NCBI RefSeq assembly: GCF_004193775.1
Contig: NC_041021.1
Span: 5,466,001 to 5,530,000, forward strand
DNA length: 64,000 bases
Direction of reading: 5' to 3'
Source of the DNA: Glycine soja
Taxonomy: Eukaryota; Streptophyta; Magnoliopsida; Fabales; Fabaceae
In this document: one piece after another, positions 13,146-23,645 of the stretch
How the letters are laid out: every line of letters starts with the position of its first letter
Numbering within the stretch: the stretch's first letter is position 1
The notes under the pieces: generated by a model
The model's input: the letters and a program-made list of their open reading frames with translations, nothing else
Database searches by the model: none
What the model was told of the DNA's origin: nothing
Program-made: the position numbers and the translations under genes

Positions 13146-13789
13146 GTTACTAGTGCGTGTTCTCGTGTGATGCACAAGTTGATAAAATAATAATTTTTTC
13201 ATTTTATAAAAATTAATTTAAGATTAAATATATTTTTAAAAAATAGTAAAATTAATTATATTATGAGAAAATGCATGCACTAACATATATAAATGTGTAC
13301 TATACTTTCACTTTTTTTTTGAGATATCACTCTCACTTGATTATGTAAAAGAGTCAAGCTCAAGTTTTTTTTTTAAATTCATATATTACATGTTAATCTC
13401 CTTTTTTAATTATCTTGTATAAAAATAATTATTAAATATTATATTGATAAAGTTATAAAATAATTTAAGAAAAATTATTAAAGATAATTGAGTTATAATT
13501 AAGTTAGGAAAAAATAAAACAAAATTAAATTATAATTTTTGGTTAGGGGACCAAAATTGCCTTAGGTTCTTTTTGGTCCAGCTTTTTTTGGGCTTAAAAG
13601 TTAAAGTAAAAAATTAGAACTTAAAAAAATAAGTAGAAGTTGCTTATTACTTTTCATTTTTATACTTTAAAAACTCTTTCAAATTAAAATTTAGACAAAA
13701 TAATTGAGTGTACAACCTATAAATATAAATTTTCTGAAAATTACTCTTTTTTGTTATTTTATATTTAAAAATAAATAGCTTTCTTTAAA
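13146..13789. other. AT-rich intergenic DNA
   Basis: Low-complexity AT-rich sequence with no open frame of note, no repeat unit and no RNA gene that I recognise. Confidence 0.5.
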
Positions 13790-14150
13790 ACAATTTTACT
13801 AAAGTTAAAGCAAGCCTAAAAGACTAAAAAAAAAAATTAGTAAATATAAAAAAAAAATAGTAAAAATTTATAGCAAGCCTAAAAGACTAAGAAAAACACT
13901 TAGTAAAAATGAAAACAAACTTAGTAAAAATAAAGAGTCTTAGTAAAAACAATTTTACTAATTAAAGTTAAAGTAAGCCTAAAAGACTAAAAAACATTTA
14001 ATAAAAATAAAAGCAAACTTAGTAAAAATAAAGAATCTTAGTAAAAACAATTTTACTAAAGTTAAAACAAGCCTAAAAAACTAAAAAAATAGTTAATAAA
14101 AATAAAAACAAACTTAGTAAAATTAAAACACACAAACACACTTATTAAAA
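13790..14150. repeat. A-rich tandem repeat, unit about 120 bp
   Basis: The segment GCAAGCCTAAAAGACTAA followed by TTAGTAAAAATAAA and TTAGTAAAAACAATTTTACT recurs about three times with small indels. It is a locally duplicated A-rich minisatellite next to the LTR cluster, with no coding capacity. Confidence 0.75.
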
Positions 14151-14309
14151 ACACCCTAAAAATAAAAACACACACGACACAAAAACACTCCATTTTTGTG
14201 AAAAGAGACGATGGAACTCAATAAACCAAAAGGGGGTGAATTGATTTTTAAAACAACACCTACCTTTTAAAAAGCAGAGTTACAAAAAAAACTTTTTTAT
14301 GGATCATAT

Positions 14310-15922
14310 TGTAGAAGCAAGCTTCATGATAATGAATCAAGTTGATTCAAGTAGTTTTGATGATGACAAAGATGATGACAAAAAGTCCAAGAAAATGATT
14401 TCAAGATTGAGTCAACAAGTTCAAGATCAAGATTAATTTCAAGTTTCATGAGAAGAAATCAAGAAGATTCAAGAATCAAGAGAAGTTTGATTTCAAGATT
14501 CAAGAGAATATGAATTCAAGATTCAAGAGAAGAAATCAAGAAGACTTCACAAGGGAAGTATTGAAAAGATTTTTCAAAAAACAAACATAGCACAATTTTG
14601 TTTTTCAAAAGAGTTTTCCTCAAAATTTTCTAAGTTACCAGAGTTTTTTACTCTTTGGTAATCGATTACCAGTTTCCTGTAATCGATTACCAGTGGAAAA
14701 TTTTGATTTCAAAAGCTTTTAAACTGAATTTGCAACGTTCCAATTGATTTTTAAATGGCGTAATCGATTACAATATATTGGTAATCGATTATCAGTGTAT
14801 CTGAATGTTGAAAATTCAAATTCAATTGTGAAGAGTCACATTCTTTCATAAAATGCTTTGTGTAATCGATTACATGGTTTTGGTAATCGATTACCAGTAA
14901 CAAGTTTTGAATAAAAATCAAGAGATGTAACTCTTCCAATAGTTTTCAGGTTTTTCTCAAGGTTATAACTCTTCCAATGATTTTCTTGACCAGACATGAA
15001 GAGTCTATAAAAGCAAGACCTTGACTTGCATTAAAAAAAAGACTTTTATATATCTTCTTCTTCTTCTTCCTTTGCCAAAAGCCTTCTAAGTTTTCTGGTT
15101 TCCAAACCTTGTTCTTTCACAGAAAACAAAAGTGTGCTATATCTTTTCATTCTCTTCTCCCTTTTCCAAAAAGAATTCGACAAGGACTAATCGCCTGAAT
15201 TCTTTTTGTGTCTCTCTTCTCCCTTTTCCAAAAGAACAAAGGACTAACCGCCTGAATTCTTTTGTGTCTCCCTTCTCCCTTTTCAAAGAATTCAATAAGA
15301 CACAGTCTGAGAATTCTTTTGATTCTTCCCTTTCCCTTAAACAAAAGATTTCAAAGGACTAACCGCTTGTGATATCTTTTGTTTCCCCTTCACAAAGTTT
15401 CAAAGGACTAACCGCCTGAGAAGTTTGTCTTAACACATTGGAGGGTACATCCTTTGTGGTACAAGTAGAGGGTACATCTACTTGGGTTGTTGTAACTAAG
15501 AACAAGAGAGGGTATATCTCTTGTGGATCAGTTCAAGTGGAGGGTACATCCACTTGGTTGTTCAAAGAGAACAAGGGAGGGTACATCCCTTGTGGATCTT
15601 TGCTTGTAAAGGTTTTTACAAGGTTGAAAAGAAATCTCAAGGACCGCTAGTAGCTTGGAGACTGGATGTAGGCACGGGTTTTTGCCGAACCAGTATAAAA
15701 CTCTTGTGTTTGTCTTCTTTTTCCCTACACTTTTAATTTCCGTTGTGCACTTTTAATTATCGCTTTTACTTTTGGTTAAGTTTCAATTATTGTTCTTTAC
15801 TTTCTTAACTTGGTAGTAAAAGCCTAGTAACATTAAGAAGGATAAGTTTTAATTAGTCAAGATACAATAATAATTAATTCAATCCCCCATTCTTAATTAT
15901 TCCGAGGCCACTTGATCCAACA
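14310..15922 (+). mobile_element. Solo LTR, TAATCGATTA family, copy 1
   Basis: Begins TGTAGAAGCAAGC and ends GATCCAACA, and is flanked by a perfect 5-bp target duplication CATAT (14305-14309 and 15923-15927), so it is a complete 1,613-bp unit with no internal region: a solo LTR left by recombination, or a small non-autonomous element. Order along it: AAG/TTCA-rich start; three modules of about 102 bp, each with two TAATCGATTA palindromes (starts 14659/14680, 14761/14782, 14863/14884); a TATA box (TATAAAAG, 15006-15013); a first hairpin series (15167-15428); a second series with loop GGGTACA (15434-15592). Two other complete copies lie at 28.4 and 49.8 kb in this window. No protein is encoded. 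Confidence 0.92.
15006..15013 (+). promoter_or_regulatory. LTR TATA box
   Basis: TATAAAAG lies about 120 bp downstream of the last TAATCGATTA pair and upstream of both hairpin series. The same context (GACTCTATAAAAGCAAG-like) is kept in copy 3 on the other strand near 50680-50690. It predicts that the palindrome pairs are promoter elements and that the hairpins are transcribed. Confidence 0.65.
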
Positions 15923-17091
15923 CATATCGCAAAAACATTTATGAATCGAACATAATCAATACTTAATCAATCCACCCTTAAACAATATCCTTCATTAACA
16001 TCCTTTCTTTCATAAATATAATTCTTGAATGTTTTTGAAAAACTTGATTAATACTTGAATGAGAGAAAAAGATCATAAGAGAAGAATGACACGGTCTTTT
16101 TATACTGGTTCACTCTCTATTACTAGAGAAACTAATCCAGTTATCTAATCTAAAACCAGAATTATATTTTCACTATGCATCAAGAATCCTTACAAGCAAT
16201 CACAACTAATCTACAATTCCCACCCTGGAAAAAGAGACTAAGGCATCCAACACTAGGGCCCTTTGTGAATATAAGCATAAGAGAGCCCTACTCTTAGCTC
16301 AAATTAGAAAAGCCTATTCTAGCATGCCCTAAGTGATTCATGCATAACCAAAAGAAGTGTAAAACCATACACAAAAAAATGATACAACTTGATAAATCTT
16401 TTCCACAAAAAACCCTTACTGGATTGAGGAGGTGTTCTTCTTCTACTCAAGAGACACAACTCACTTTTGAGAAAAAGTCTTCATAATCAAATGATTTAGA
16501 AGTTGTGAGTTACTATATAGATTTTTTCTTCTATTCTCTTTTCACTAATGACAGCTCGAGATCTTTAGCTCATTCAGAGGCTTATGTGCTATTTTCATGA
16601 TATTGAGTATTCTTTTGATTTATATGGAGGGAAACACAAGCTGGTTATTTATAGAGAAAACAGTCACAACCGTTTGTAATCAATTAAATCTACAAAGTAA
16701 TCGATTAATTCAATGAAGTAATTTATTAGATTATCTTTTTAATCAATTAAAGTGTTCTTACCAACATCTGGAAATAACTTAAGAACAATGTAATCGATTA
16801 GATACTCAAAGTAATTGATTAAAGTGTTCCTATTCACTTATGAACAACTAAATAAGAGAGAAGTAATCAATTAAACCACTTGGTAATCGATTAAAGTAGA
16901 GACTCCTGAATAAATCAAATAACAGTGTAATCGATTATGAGATATTGGTAATCAATTAAACCAATATGAGACTCAACTCTTCAAGCTTCATACAACTTGT
17001 TGTAATCGATTATGATAGACCTGTAATCGATTAAAATACAGAGTTTTTGCCTCTTGATGAAACTTTTCTAACTTAAAAAAGTTTCTTCACA

Positions 17092-18383
17092 CTAACTTAG
17101 AAATCTGCCCTCGTTCTTGGTCGCAATCGCAGATCCATGCCTGTGCTGTCAACCACGCCGTCATGCCACCGCGCCACCAAACACCCTCTCGGTTGACTCA
17201 TGAAACCCTAACCTTCTCACACACACTTGCCCCACCTTCACTTGTTGCTTAACTAGTAGTTTTTCTTTCTTTTACTCACTGTGGAATTTAGTTTTCGGAT
17301 TGTTTGATTTTTGAAACTGTTTAAGTTTTAATTAGCTAGAAATGTAGTAGTGATCTACCCAAAAATGTTTGGGAGTCAAATAAACATGGGGTTCACCATG
17401 TTGTGTCGGATACACGTCACATCTCAAGAATACAAAACAGAGCCATCAGAACATGAACGTGGGTTAGTGGGTAGTGATCGTTACTTGCGGGGATGGGATA
17501 AGATTCCAAATGATAATTATTGAGAGTTAAAAAGTGTGGTTGGGGAATGCATAAATATAATGAATGAGCAGTGGCAACATTTCAAGTTATGTGGTGGGTC
17601 GACAACAAAGCAGGGAAACCACCCTATTTAATGTGGACTATGTTAATTAAAAACAATGAGGACTATGTTAATTAATCATGTGGTTTGCCAGATATAATGG
17701 AAGTAAAAAATAAAAAACAAATTGTATGGTATAGTACTTTGACTGCTCAATTAGTCAAACTTTGTGGTTCATGTACCAAAAAAAACTTCATGTTGTTAGA
17801 ATAGAAGATTGCCTGAGGTACAATAGCCTAAAGATTACTAGAACAACTCTAGCATGAAATCATTAGGGAACAAGAAACCATAGGATTTTCAAATTGATCC
17901 AATGGATGGGTCATATTTTCTTAATAGCAAAAGCTTTTCTTCCTTCACTTGTACTTGGTTACCAACCAGAAGGTTGGCTCTCTTTTGCTTTGTTATAAAT
18001 ATCCTTGTCTTTCTTTTTTGCTCCTATTTATCTTGTATTACTTCAAATTTGATTCTAGGAAGTTTAATGTACTTGTGAGCAGCTACATAGTAATGATTAG
18101 CTAGTCTCGGTGTCATAGTACTGAAAAGGTAACTAGGTAAAGGAAGATAAACCCAAGAGAAAACAAAACTGATCACAGTCTGACAAAACTAGGAATAAAC
18201 CAAGTGTAGTTATAACTTCTAACTCTCAGTAAAAACAAGAATGTTATATTACAAAAGGGCAAAGCTATATCATAGATTAGAATATCCTTGCTGAGAAAGA
18301 ATTAGGAATTCCTCTGCCAGACCATTTCAATGGATTTCTTGCCTAAATACCAGTTTGATTTTAATGCTTGCATACATGAAGGT
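17092..18383. other. Intergenic region, no gene recognised
   Basis: Begins with a short GC-richer patch (17100-17230) and continues as mixed AT-rich DNA. Small open frames show no domain. I see no TSD-bounded element or RNA gene before the Ogre-like LTR begins at 18384. Confidence 0.45.
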
Positions 18384-19717
18384 TGTCGCAACCTACCCTT
18401 TGGCGGGAGGGCGACGCGAGGCTCACGGGTGTGTCTTCCAAGAAAGGAAAACGCGTGGAGTCACCACCAACGTTTATTTGAGAAAAACATTAGAAAAACC
18501 AAAAATGGGTCTACGAATTTTAAGAAATAAAGGTTTGAGAGTTGTTTACGCATGGGGAAGGTATTAGCACCCCACGCGTCCGTCGCAAGGGACGGCAACC
18601 TTTAATCGAATGTGCAAAATCATGACTTCAAATTTATTTTATTTTTCCCTTTTTTATGTTTTTATCTTTTTGGGGTCGACAAGAGCGGGGCTCTTGCTCC
18701 TACGTATCCTCAATTGCGATGAGGAACTCAGACCTACATAGTTCTTTGAAAAGCAAGAAAGTTATGCGGAGTGTTGATTTTAGACTTTTAAATGGTTCGT
18801 TTTAACCGATAAAAGTAAAAAGACCGTTTAAGGCATTGGACCTTTGAATGGATTCAAGCGACTTTCTTGTGGAAAAAAGCTTGATTATGAGTTGATTTTA
18901 GTTTTGGTTTCACTTGGTTATTCTCCAACCCATTAAAAGAGAACTTTCAAAGTAAATGACCGGTTGAAACTTATTTTTTTTTTATGATTAACTGATGGTT
19001 ATTCTCCAACCCATTAAAAGAGAACTTTAAAAGTAAATGACCGGTTGAAACTTATTTTTTTTTTATGATTAACTGAGGTTATAACACAAACGATTGGTTG
19101 AATTTTATTTTAACGGTGATTAAACGAGATTACAACACAAACGACCGGTCAAAATTCATTTTAACATTGATTAAGTGAGATTACGGCTTAAACGATCAGT
19201 TGAAACTCGCTTAAAAAAAAGAAAAAGATCACCAATGGTAGAAGAATGAAGATGAAGACATGCAAAGCAAGGATGGACCCTAAGGGTGCATAGAATGAAT
19301 TCAAAGCTTCAAAATAGAAAACTAACCGGTCGAAGATCAAAGAACGATGAAGAACGAACGAAAAACGATGAAGAACGAACGAAAAACGATGAAGAACGAT
19401 CATGGAATTGATCACGGACATGTTACGAAAGCGTTACGGAAGCGCCTCGGCCTTGATTTTTCTTTTTCTTTCTCCTTCTTTTCACTAATTTTAGTGAAAA
19501 CTTCTTATAAATGATGCTGGACCCCATCCCTTCAGCCCCTGATGCCTATTTATAAGAAAATGCGGGGAAGAGGTTGCATGATAGCTCGCCCAGGCGAGCT
19601 GGTTGCTTCACCTTTCCCTTCAGATTGCGCGATGATTAATGTTAAGTAGCTCAATTCGGCCGGCAAGAATCCAAATATTAATCAACGATCATCCCCGGAC
19701 GAAATTAGGGTATGGAA
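18384..19717 (-). repeat. 3' LTR of the - strand Ogre-like element
   Basis: Reads on + as the reverse complement of the LTR at 31264-33338: it starts TGTCGCAACCTACCC and ends GACGAAATTAGGGTATGG, directly before a polypurine tract (complement of GCCCCTCTTT) at 19718-19730. It includes the CTACGTA hairpin module (about 18695-18745), a TATA-like TTATAAATA (19547-19556 on -) and the palindrome GCTCGCCCAGGCGAGC (19584-19599). It is 1,334 bp, shorter than the 2.07-kb LTRs of its relative, which carry a 50-bp minisatellite missing here. The terminal dinucleotide at 19717 is mutated. Confidence 0.85.
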
Positions 19718-19731
19718 GTTGCCCCTCTTTA
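19718..19731 (-). other. Polypurine tract of the - strand Ogre-like element
   Basis: The complement reads AAAGAGGGGCAAC directly before the LTR start. The same tract precedes the 3' LTR of the relative at 47709. It would prime second-strand synthesis. Confidence 0.75.
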
Positions 19732-20059
19732 CTTATCTTTTATTGGAGATAAAAAGGGAAGTAAAGATAAAGACACTAATTTCGTTCGAGCGATCACACC
19801 ACCCGACCGACCACTAGCCCGATTAGCGAAACCTATCAAAAGAAAGAGTGTGAGAGGCATCAAGTATATCAACAAAAGACCTTGAAGTCTTGCAACGTAA
19901 GGGAGACATCGAAGTCTCGACAAAGGACTCTGGTAGCCTTTGAAAAAGATAAAGAGCGGAAGGCATTGATAGTCTTCGTATGCCAACATACTTGCTTGTC
20001 TCTGGAAGGCAAAGAGGACTAAAATAATCTTGAAAACAATAAAAGCGAATGACCATGAT

Positions 20060-20645
20060 GGTCTCTGCATGCCATCAGACTCGATTGTCTCTGGATGGTA
20101 AAGGAGACTACAATAGTCTTAAAAACAATAAAAGTGAATAACCATGATGGTCTTTGCGTGCCATCGAACTTGATTGTCTCTGGATGACAAAGGAGCCTGT
20201 AATACTCTCGGTCGAAAAACATTGAGTCTCCGACAAAAGGGCAGATGACCATATTTGTCTCTGCGTGCCATCGGACTCGATTGTCTCTGGATGACAAAGG
20301 AGACTGTAATAGTCTCGGTCGAAAGACATTAAGTCTCTGACAAAAGGACAAATGACCATATTTGTCTCTGGGTGCCATCAGACTCGATTGTCTCTGGATG
20401 ACAAAGGAGACTGTAATAGTCTCGGTCGAAAGACATTGAGTCTCCAAAAAAAGGGCAGATGACCATATTTGTCTCTGTGTGCCATCGGACTCGATTGTCT
20501 CTGGATGACAAAAGAGACTATAATAGTCTCGCTCGAAAGACATTGAGTCTCTGAAAAAAGGGCAGATGACCATATTTGTCTCTGCATGCCATCAGACTCG
20601 ATTGTCTTTGGATGATAAAGGAGACTGTAATAGTCTCGGAAAGTC
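20060..20645 (-). repeat. 107-bp tandem array in the 3' region
   Basis: TCGATTGTCTCTGGATGA recurs at 20170, 20277, 20384, 20491 and 20598, exactly 107 bp apart, with an earlier shorter unit at 20081. Each unit includes the inverted repeat GAGACTGTAATAGTCTC. It lies between the extra ORF and the polypurine tract, the same place as the 127-bp array of the other Ogre-like element. The block CAGAGACxAAATxTGGTCAT is recognisable in both, so the arrays share ancestry. Apparent small ORFs along it are artefacts of the repetition. Confidence 0.88.
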
Positions 20646-21019
20646 TTTCACTAAAACGCGAACACACTTAGCAAAGAAGCAAACCTCCAGACCAATCAGA
20701 GCAACATATATTTTTTGAAGAAAAACAACATGACTACTGGGAAAGGAAAGCATGTTGATAGAATTTCCCATAACCACAAACGAGATTTGGGACATTTTCA
20801 TTTCATCTTTAAAAGAACATTAGAAGAAAGTACTGGGCCCAATTGAAAATAGAGGAAAACTGCTCACAGTGTATAAAATCTCACACATGCAAGTGTTTCA
20901 TCCTAATTCCGAACCACAGACATGTCATGATTTGATTTCGTAAGTCATTTCCTATCAAATCAAAGATAATATGCGTAATCATGGATCAATAGGACTTTTT
21001 AGAAAGCTAGATTTTGGTG

Positions 21020-21480
21020 GGAACTTTGACTTTTGGGTGTTTTGGCCTTTACCTTTTCTGTTTTTTCTTTTTTCTTTTTTCTTTTTGGTTCGCCGCGGAG
21101 CAAGAGCGGAAACAAGATTTGGTTGGTAACTAAGAAGGTGATTACTTCTTGCATCCCTTGGGTTTTAACCAAGTCATTGTTACTGTTGCTTTTGCTTTCT
21201 TTTTTGCTTTCGATAATTCTTCATATTTGTTTCGACATTATCTGGTCCCAAGAACCTTTTTTGTATTCTTTTTCTTTCTTTTCTATTTTTTCTTTTGCTT
21301 TTCTCCAATCTTTATTTGATTGGTTGACTTTCTTCCTTTCCTTTTTCTTTTCTTTTCTTTTGGAGCACATTTATAACCCAAGGCAAAAGAAACCTTTTTC
21401 TTTATTTCTTTGGGAAGATCCTTTTGTTCTTTCTCCCAATGGTAAGGTTGGAAATTTCCATCCTAGGTCAAGGTTATGGC
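21020..21480 (-). repeat. Polypyrimidine-rich (+) / polypurine-rich (-) segment
   Basis: Long T/C-rich runs on + correspond to a purine-rich stretch in the sense of the element. The relative has a matching purine-rich stretch at 43420-43900, at the same distance order from its array. The open frame of about 150 codons on + is a composition artefact rich in Phe, Ser and Leu. Confidence 0.6.
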
Positions 21481-22139
21481 CAAAACGTTGAGGTTTGGCT
21501 CAAAAGGCCTATAGATGGCGGGACATGACGCATGTGGTATATTTGTTTAGCAAGCGATACAAGAATAAGGGAATGCCCAAAATCATTTCCATGATATGCA
21601 TATGACAATGATGATTAGAAATTTATGCAAAACTGATCATGTATACATCCATGTGGACACTCATACATAAAGCTTTGTGGCCATATAAACACTAAGGCTT
21701 AGGGTTTGTTTTCCCTACTCAAATCAACCCAGTGTCTCTAAATAACGCTCTTTTATCAAGTTACGTACACATCCGAGTCCATTCAAGGCTTCGGGAAAAA
21801 TCTTCATCGCATTCACCCTTCAGGCGCACACATTTTTTTTCAAAAATCCTTTTATGTTTTGACCCGTGAATTTTCGAAAGAAAACTGGCGGTCATTTTCT
21901 TTCAAAAGCGTGTTGGATTTTAGTTTTTTTTTTCTTTTAGCTTTTTCTTTCAATCAATTCCTTTCAAGCAAATTTATTTTCTCTTTTTTAGTTAGAAAAG
22001 GTTTGTAACCCGGGCAAAGTTGGTAATCGAGATTACACTTTATCTAAAGGAATAAAAGGCGTGCGAATGAAAATACACAAGGCCTCTTATTTTTTGGCGT
22101 TTTAGACAAATCATCGCAAAGTACATATGACAATATGCT

Positions 22140-22375
22140 AGAAGCGGTAAAATTAGTCAAAACGAGATAGCAAATGACTAAAAGCAATAATATCAAGTTC
22201 AGTTTCACCATAATGAAATAACAAAATAACAACTGAAAGCAATAACACCAAGTCCAGTTTTACCATAATGAAACAAACAAAATAACAAATTGAAAGAAAT
22301 AACACCAAGTTCAGTTATATCACAATGAAACAAACAAAATAACAATTGAAAGCAATAACACCAAATAAAAAAAAT
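22140..22375. repeat. Tandem repeat of about 58 bp
   Basis: GAAAGCAATAACACCAAG, then TCAGTTxxACCATAATGAAA and AACAAAATAACAA, recur four times with slight variation. Part of the untranslated 3' portion of the - strand Ogre-like element. Confidence 0.8.
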
Positions 22376-22505
22376 CACAATTTTCAGCGGTCCCGATCGT
22401 GCAACTCTGCCTCATCAAGTGAAGAAGTCCAACACGTTAGCCATGTCGTTATCCTCCTGAGCTCCTTCCTCACCCCCAGGGGCCCCCATGGGTCCTTCTC
22501 GCGTC

Positions 22506-23645
22506 TCAAAATCGGTCTTGTCCCCAAGCCAGGCCACCGTGGCCCCGAACTGTTCGGTGGTAGGCCAAGGGAAAGGACTGGGGTCCTAACTCCGCTGGTG
22601 CATGTTGTAACGGTAAAATGTCTCGTTTAGTTGCACTTTCCCCATGCCCCCTGTGATTAGCCGCCTGCTGGCTAGTCACGTGCTGCATGTACTTGTGCAT
22701 CTGGAGTTCTATCCTCCGCAGGTGATCGGAGATGGACCTCAGAGATGGTACCTCCTCTAGAGGCGGTAGAGGCGCATCTGTAGCTGGCTGCTGCTGGTCC
22801 TCCTTTGGCTGCTAGGGCACCTGACCCTGCACCTGCTTAGGCATGCAGTACTTCTCAATGAAAGCCCTATTGATAGGAGGCTGGATGAGCTTGGTAGGGG
22901 TGACCGACACTCCATAGAACTGACAGAGGCCTGTAATCAGAGTAGGAAACCCCAGGGCCCTGTTGGACTTCTCCGGGTCCACTGGGTGTCTCGGAGGCAT
23001 AATCCCTGCAAATTGGTAAATAGCATCAGAGATCAACTGGGCGACATGAACACTCACCTGAGTTAGGATGGCATAAACCAACTAACACTTCGACAGGCGG
23101 AGGTCCGAGTTATGGTCGTTGGGGAGAATGTTGCTAAGCAGCAATGTCATCTAGATCTACGTGATGGTGGTCATGCTGGTGTGCATGATCCACACGCATC
23201 TCCCTGTTACGCTCTGGGAAAAGTCTTGCCCTGGAACACATAGCAACTGACTAATAGCCTCCTCATCGAAGTTGGAGGCTTAACTCCTCCTCTAGGAGAA
23301 CTCATAGCGCTGGCCTTCCTCCAAAACTAGTGGATGCCCCAAAAATTGACTGATGGCATCCTCATCGAAGGGAATCCACTGGCCCCTTACCCAGGAGCAC
23401 TTGTCTCTGACTCCTTCTTCTGTAGGCCAGGCGTTAGCATAAAACTCCATGACTATCTCCGGATCGAATTTAGCCATGGGTGATGCGAGCTGGGCCCATT
23501 GCTTCCGGGCTATCTCCTCTTGGAACTCAGCATACTCCTTGTCCCTCAACTGAACTTGCCTTTCTCTAAGGAACGACCAACCTTTAATGGCCTCAAACCA
23601 TTGCTGGTGTTTCGCGCTCTGGAACCTGTGTCCATCAAAGTCCAT
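22506..23645 (-). pseudogene. Extra ORF downstream of pol in the Ogre-like element (putative plant transposon protein family)
   Basis: Two open segments (23292-23645 and 22812-23081) and the stretch down to 22506 form one degraded reading frame broken by a few stops. The first segment contains EFYANAWPTEEG, VRGQWIPFDEDAISQFLG and PLVLEEGQ. The second contains LISDAIYQFAGIMPPRHPVD, followed by FPTLITGLCQFYGV and RAFIEKYC. A Gln-rich and then SISDHLRRIELQMHKYMQ coiled-coil-like tail ends it. I recognise the pattern as the uncharacterised protein often annotated as putative plant transposon protein, found after pol in plant gypsy elements; its function is unknown. A decayed copy lies at 41490-42230 and a related one in the Athila-like element at 53434-54935. 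Confidence 0.7.

Larger units (their letters stand above)
14197..17091 (-). mobile_element. Older, decayed relative of the TAATCGATTA LTR family, split by a younger solo LTR
   Basis: Outside the solo LTR at 14310-15922, both flanks look like pieces of a related LTR in the opposite orientation. The left piece (about 14197-14304) has TGTGAAAAG followed by AAAAGGGGGTGAATTG, like the ends of the - strand copies at 28.4 and 49.8 kb. The right piece (15928-17091) has TTTTTATACTGGTTC, then eleven or more TAATCGATTA-type motifs between 16677 and 17033, and a possible end TTCACA at 17091. No target duplication was found, so the ends are provisional. It is more diverged than the other copies. Confidence 0.5.

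Noticed and set aside
15132..15736. Small frames on + and - in solo LTR copy 1
   Set aside because: They are produced by the repeated hairpin units; similar frames recur in copies 2 and 3 with shifts and stops.
20019..20801. Open frame of 184 codons on the - strand with repeated FVIQRQSS segments
   Set aside because: It is the 107-bp array read in one frame; the repeats explain its length.
21033..21491. Open frame of 152 codons on + that looks like a multi-pass membrane protein
   Set aside because: Phe/Leu/Ser composition arises from a polypyrimidine tract; the relative has the complementary purine tract at 43.4-43.9 kb with no coding signal.
23040..23065. Functional short intron in the extra ORF (CAGGTGAGT ... 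TTTGCAGGG)
   Set aside because: The interval is only about 50 bases, shorter than usual plant introns, and the sequence is open and conserved as protein (LISDAIYQFAG) in the - strand element.
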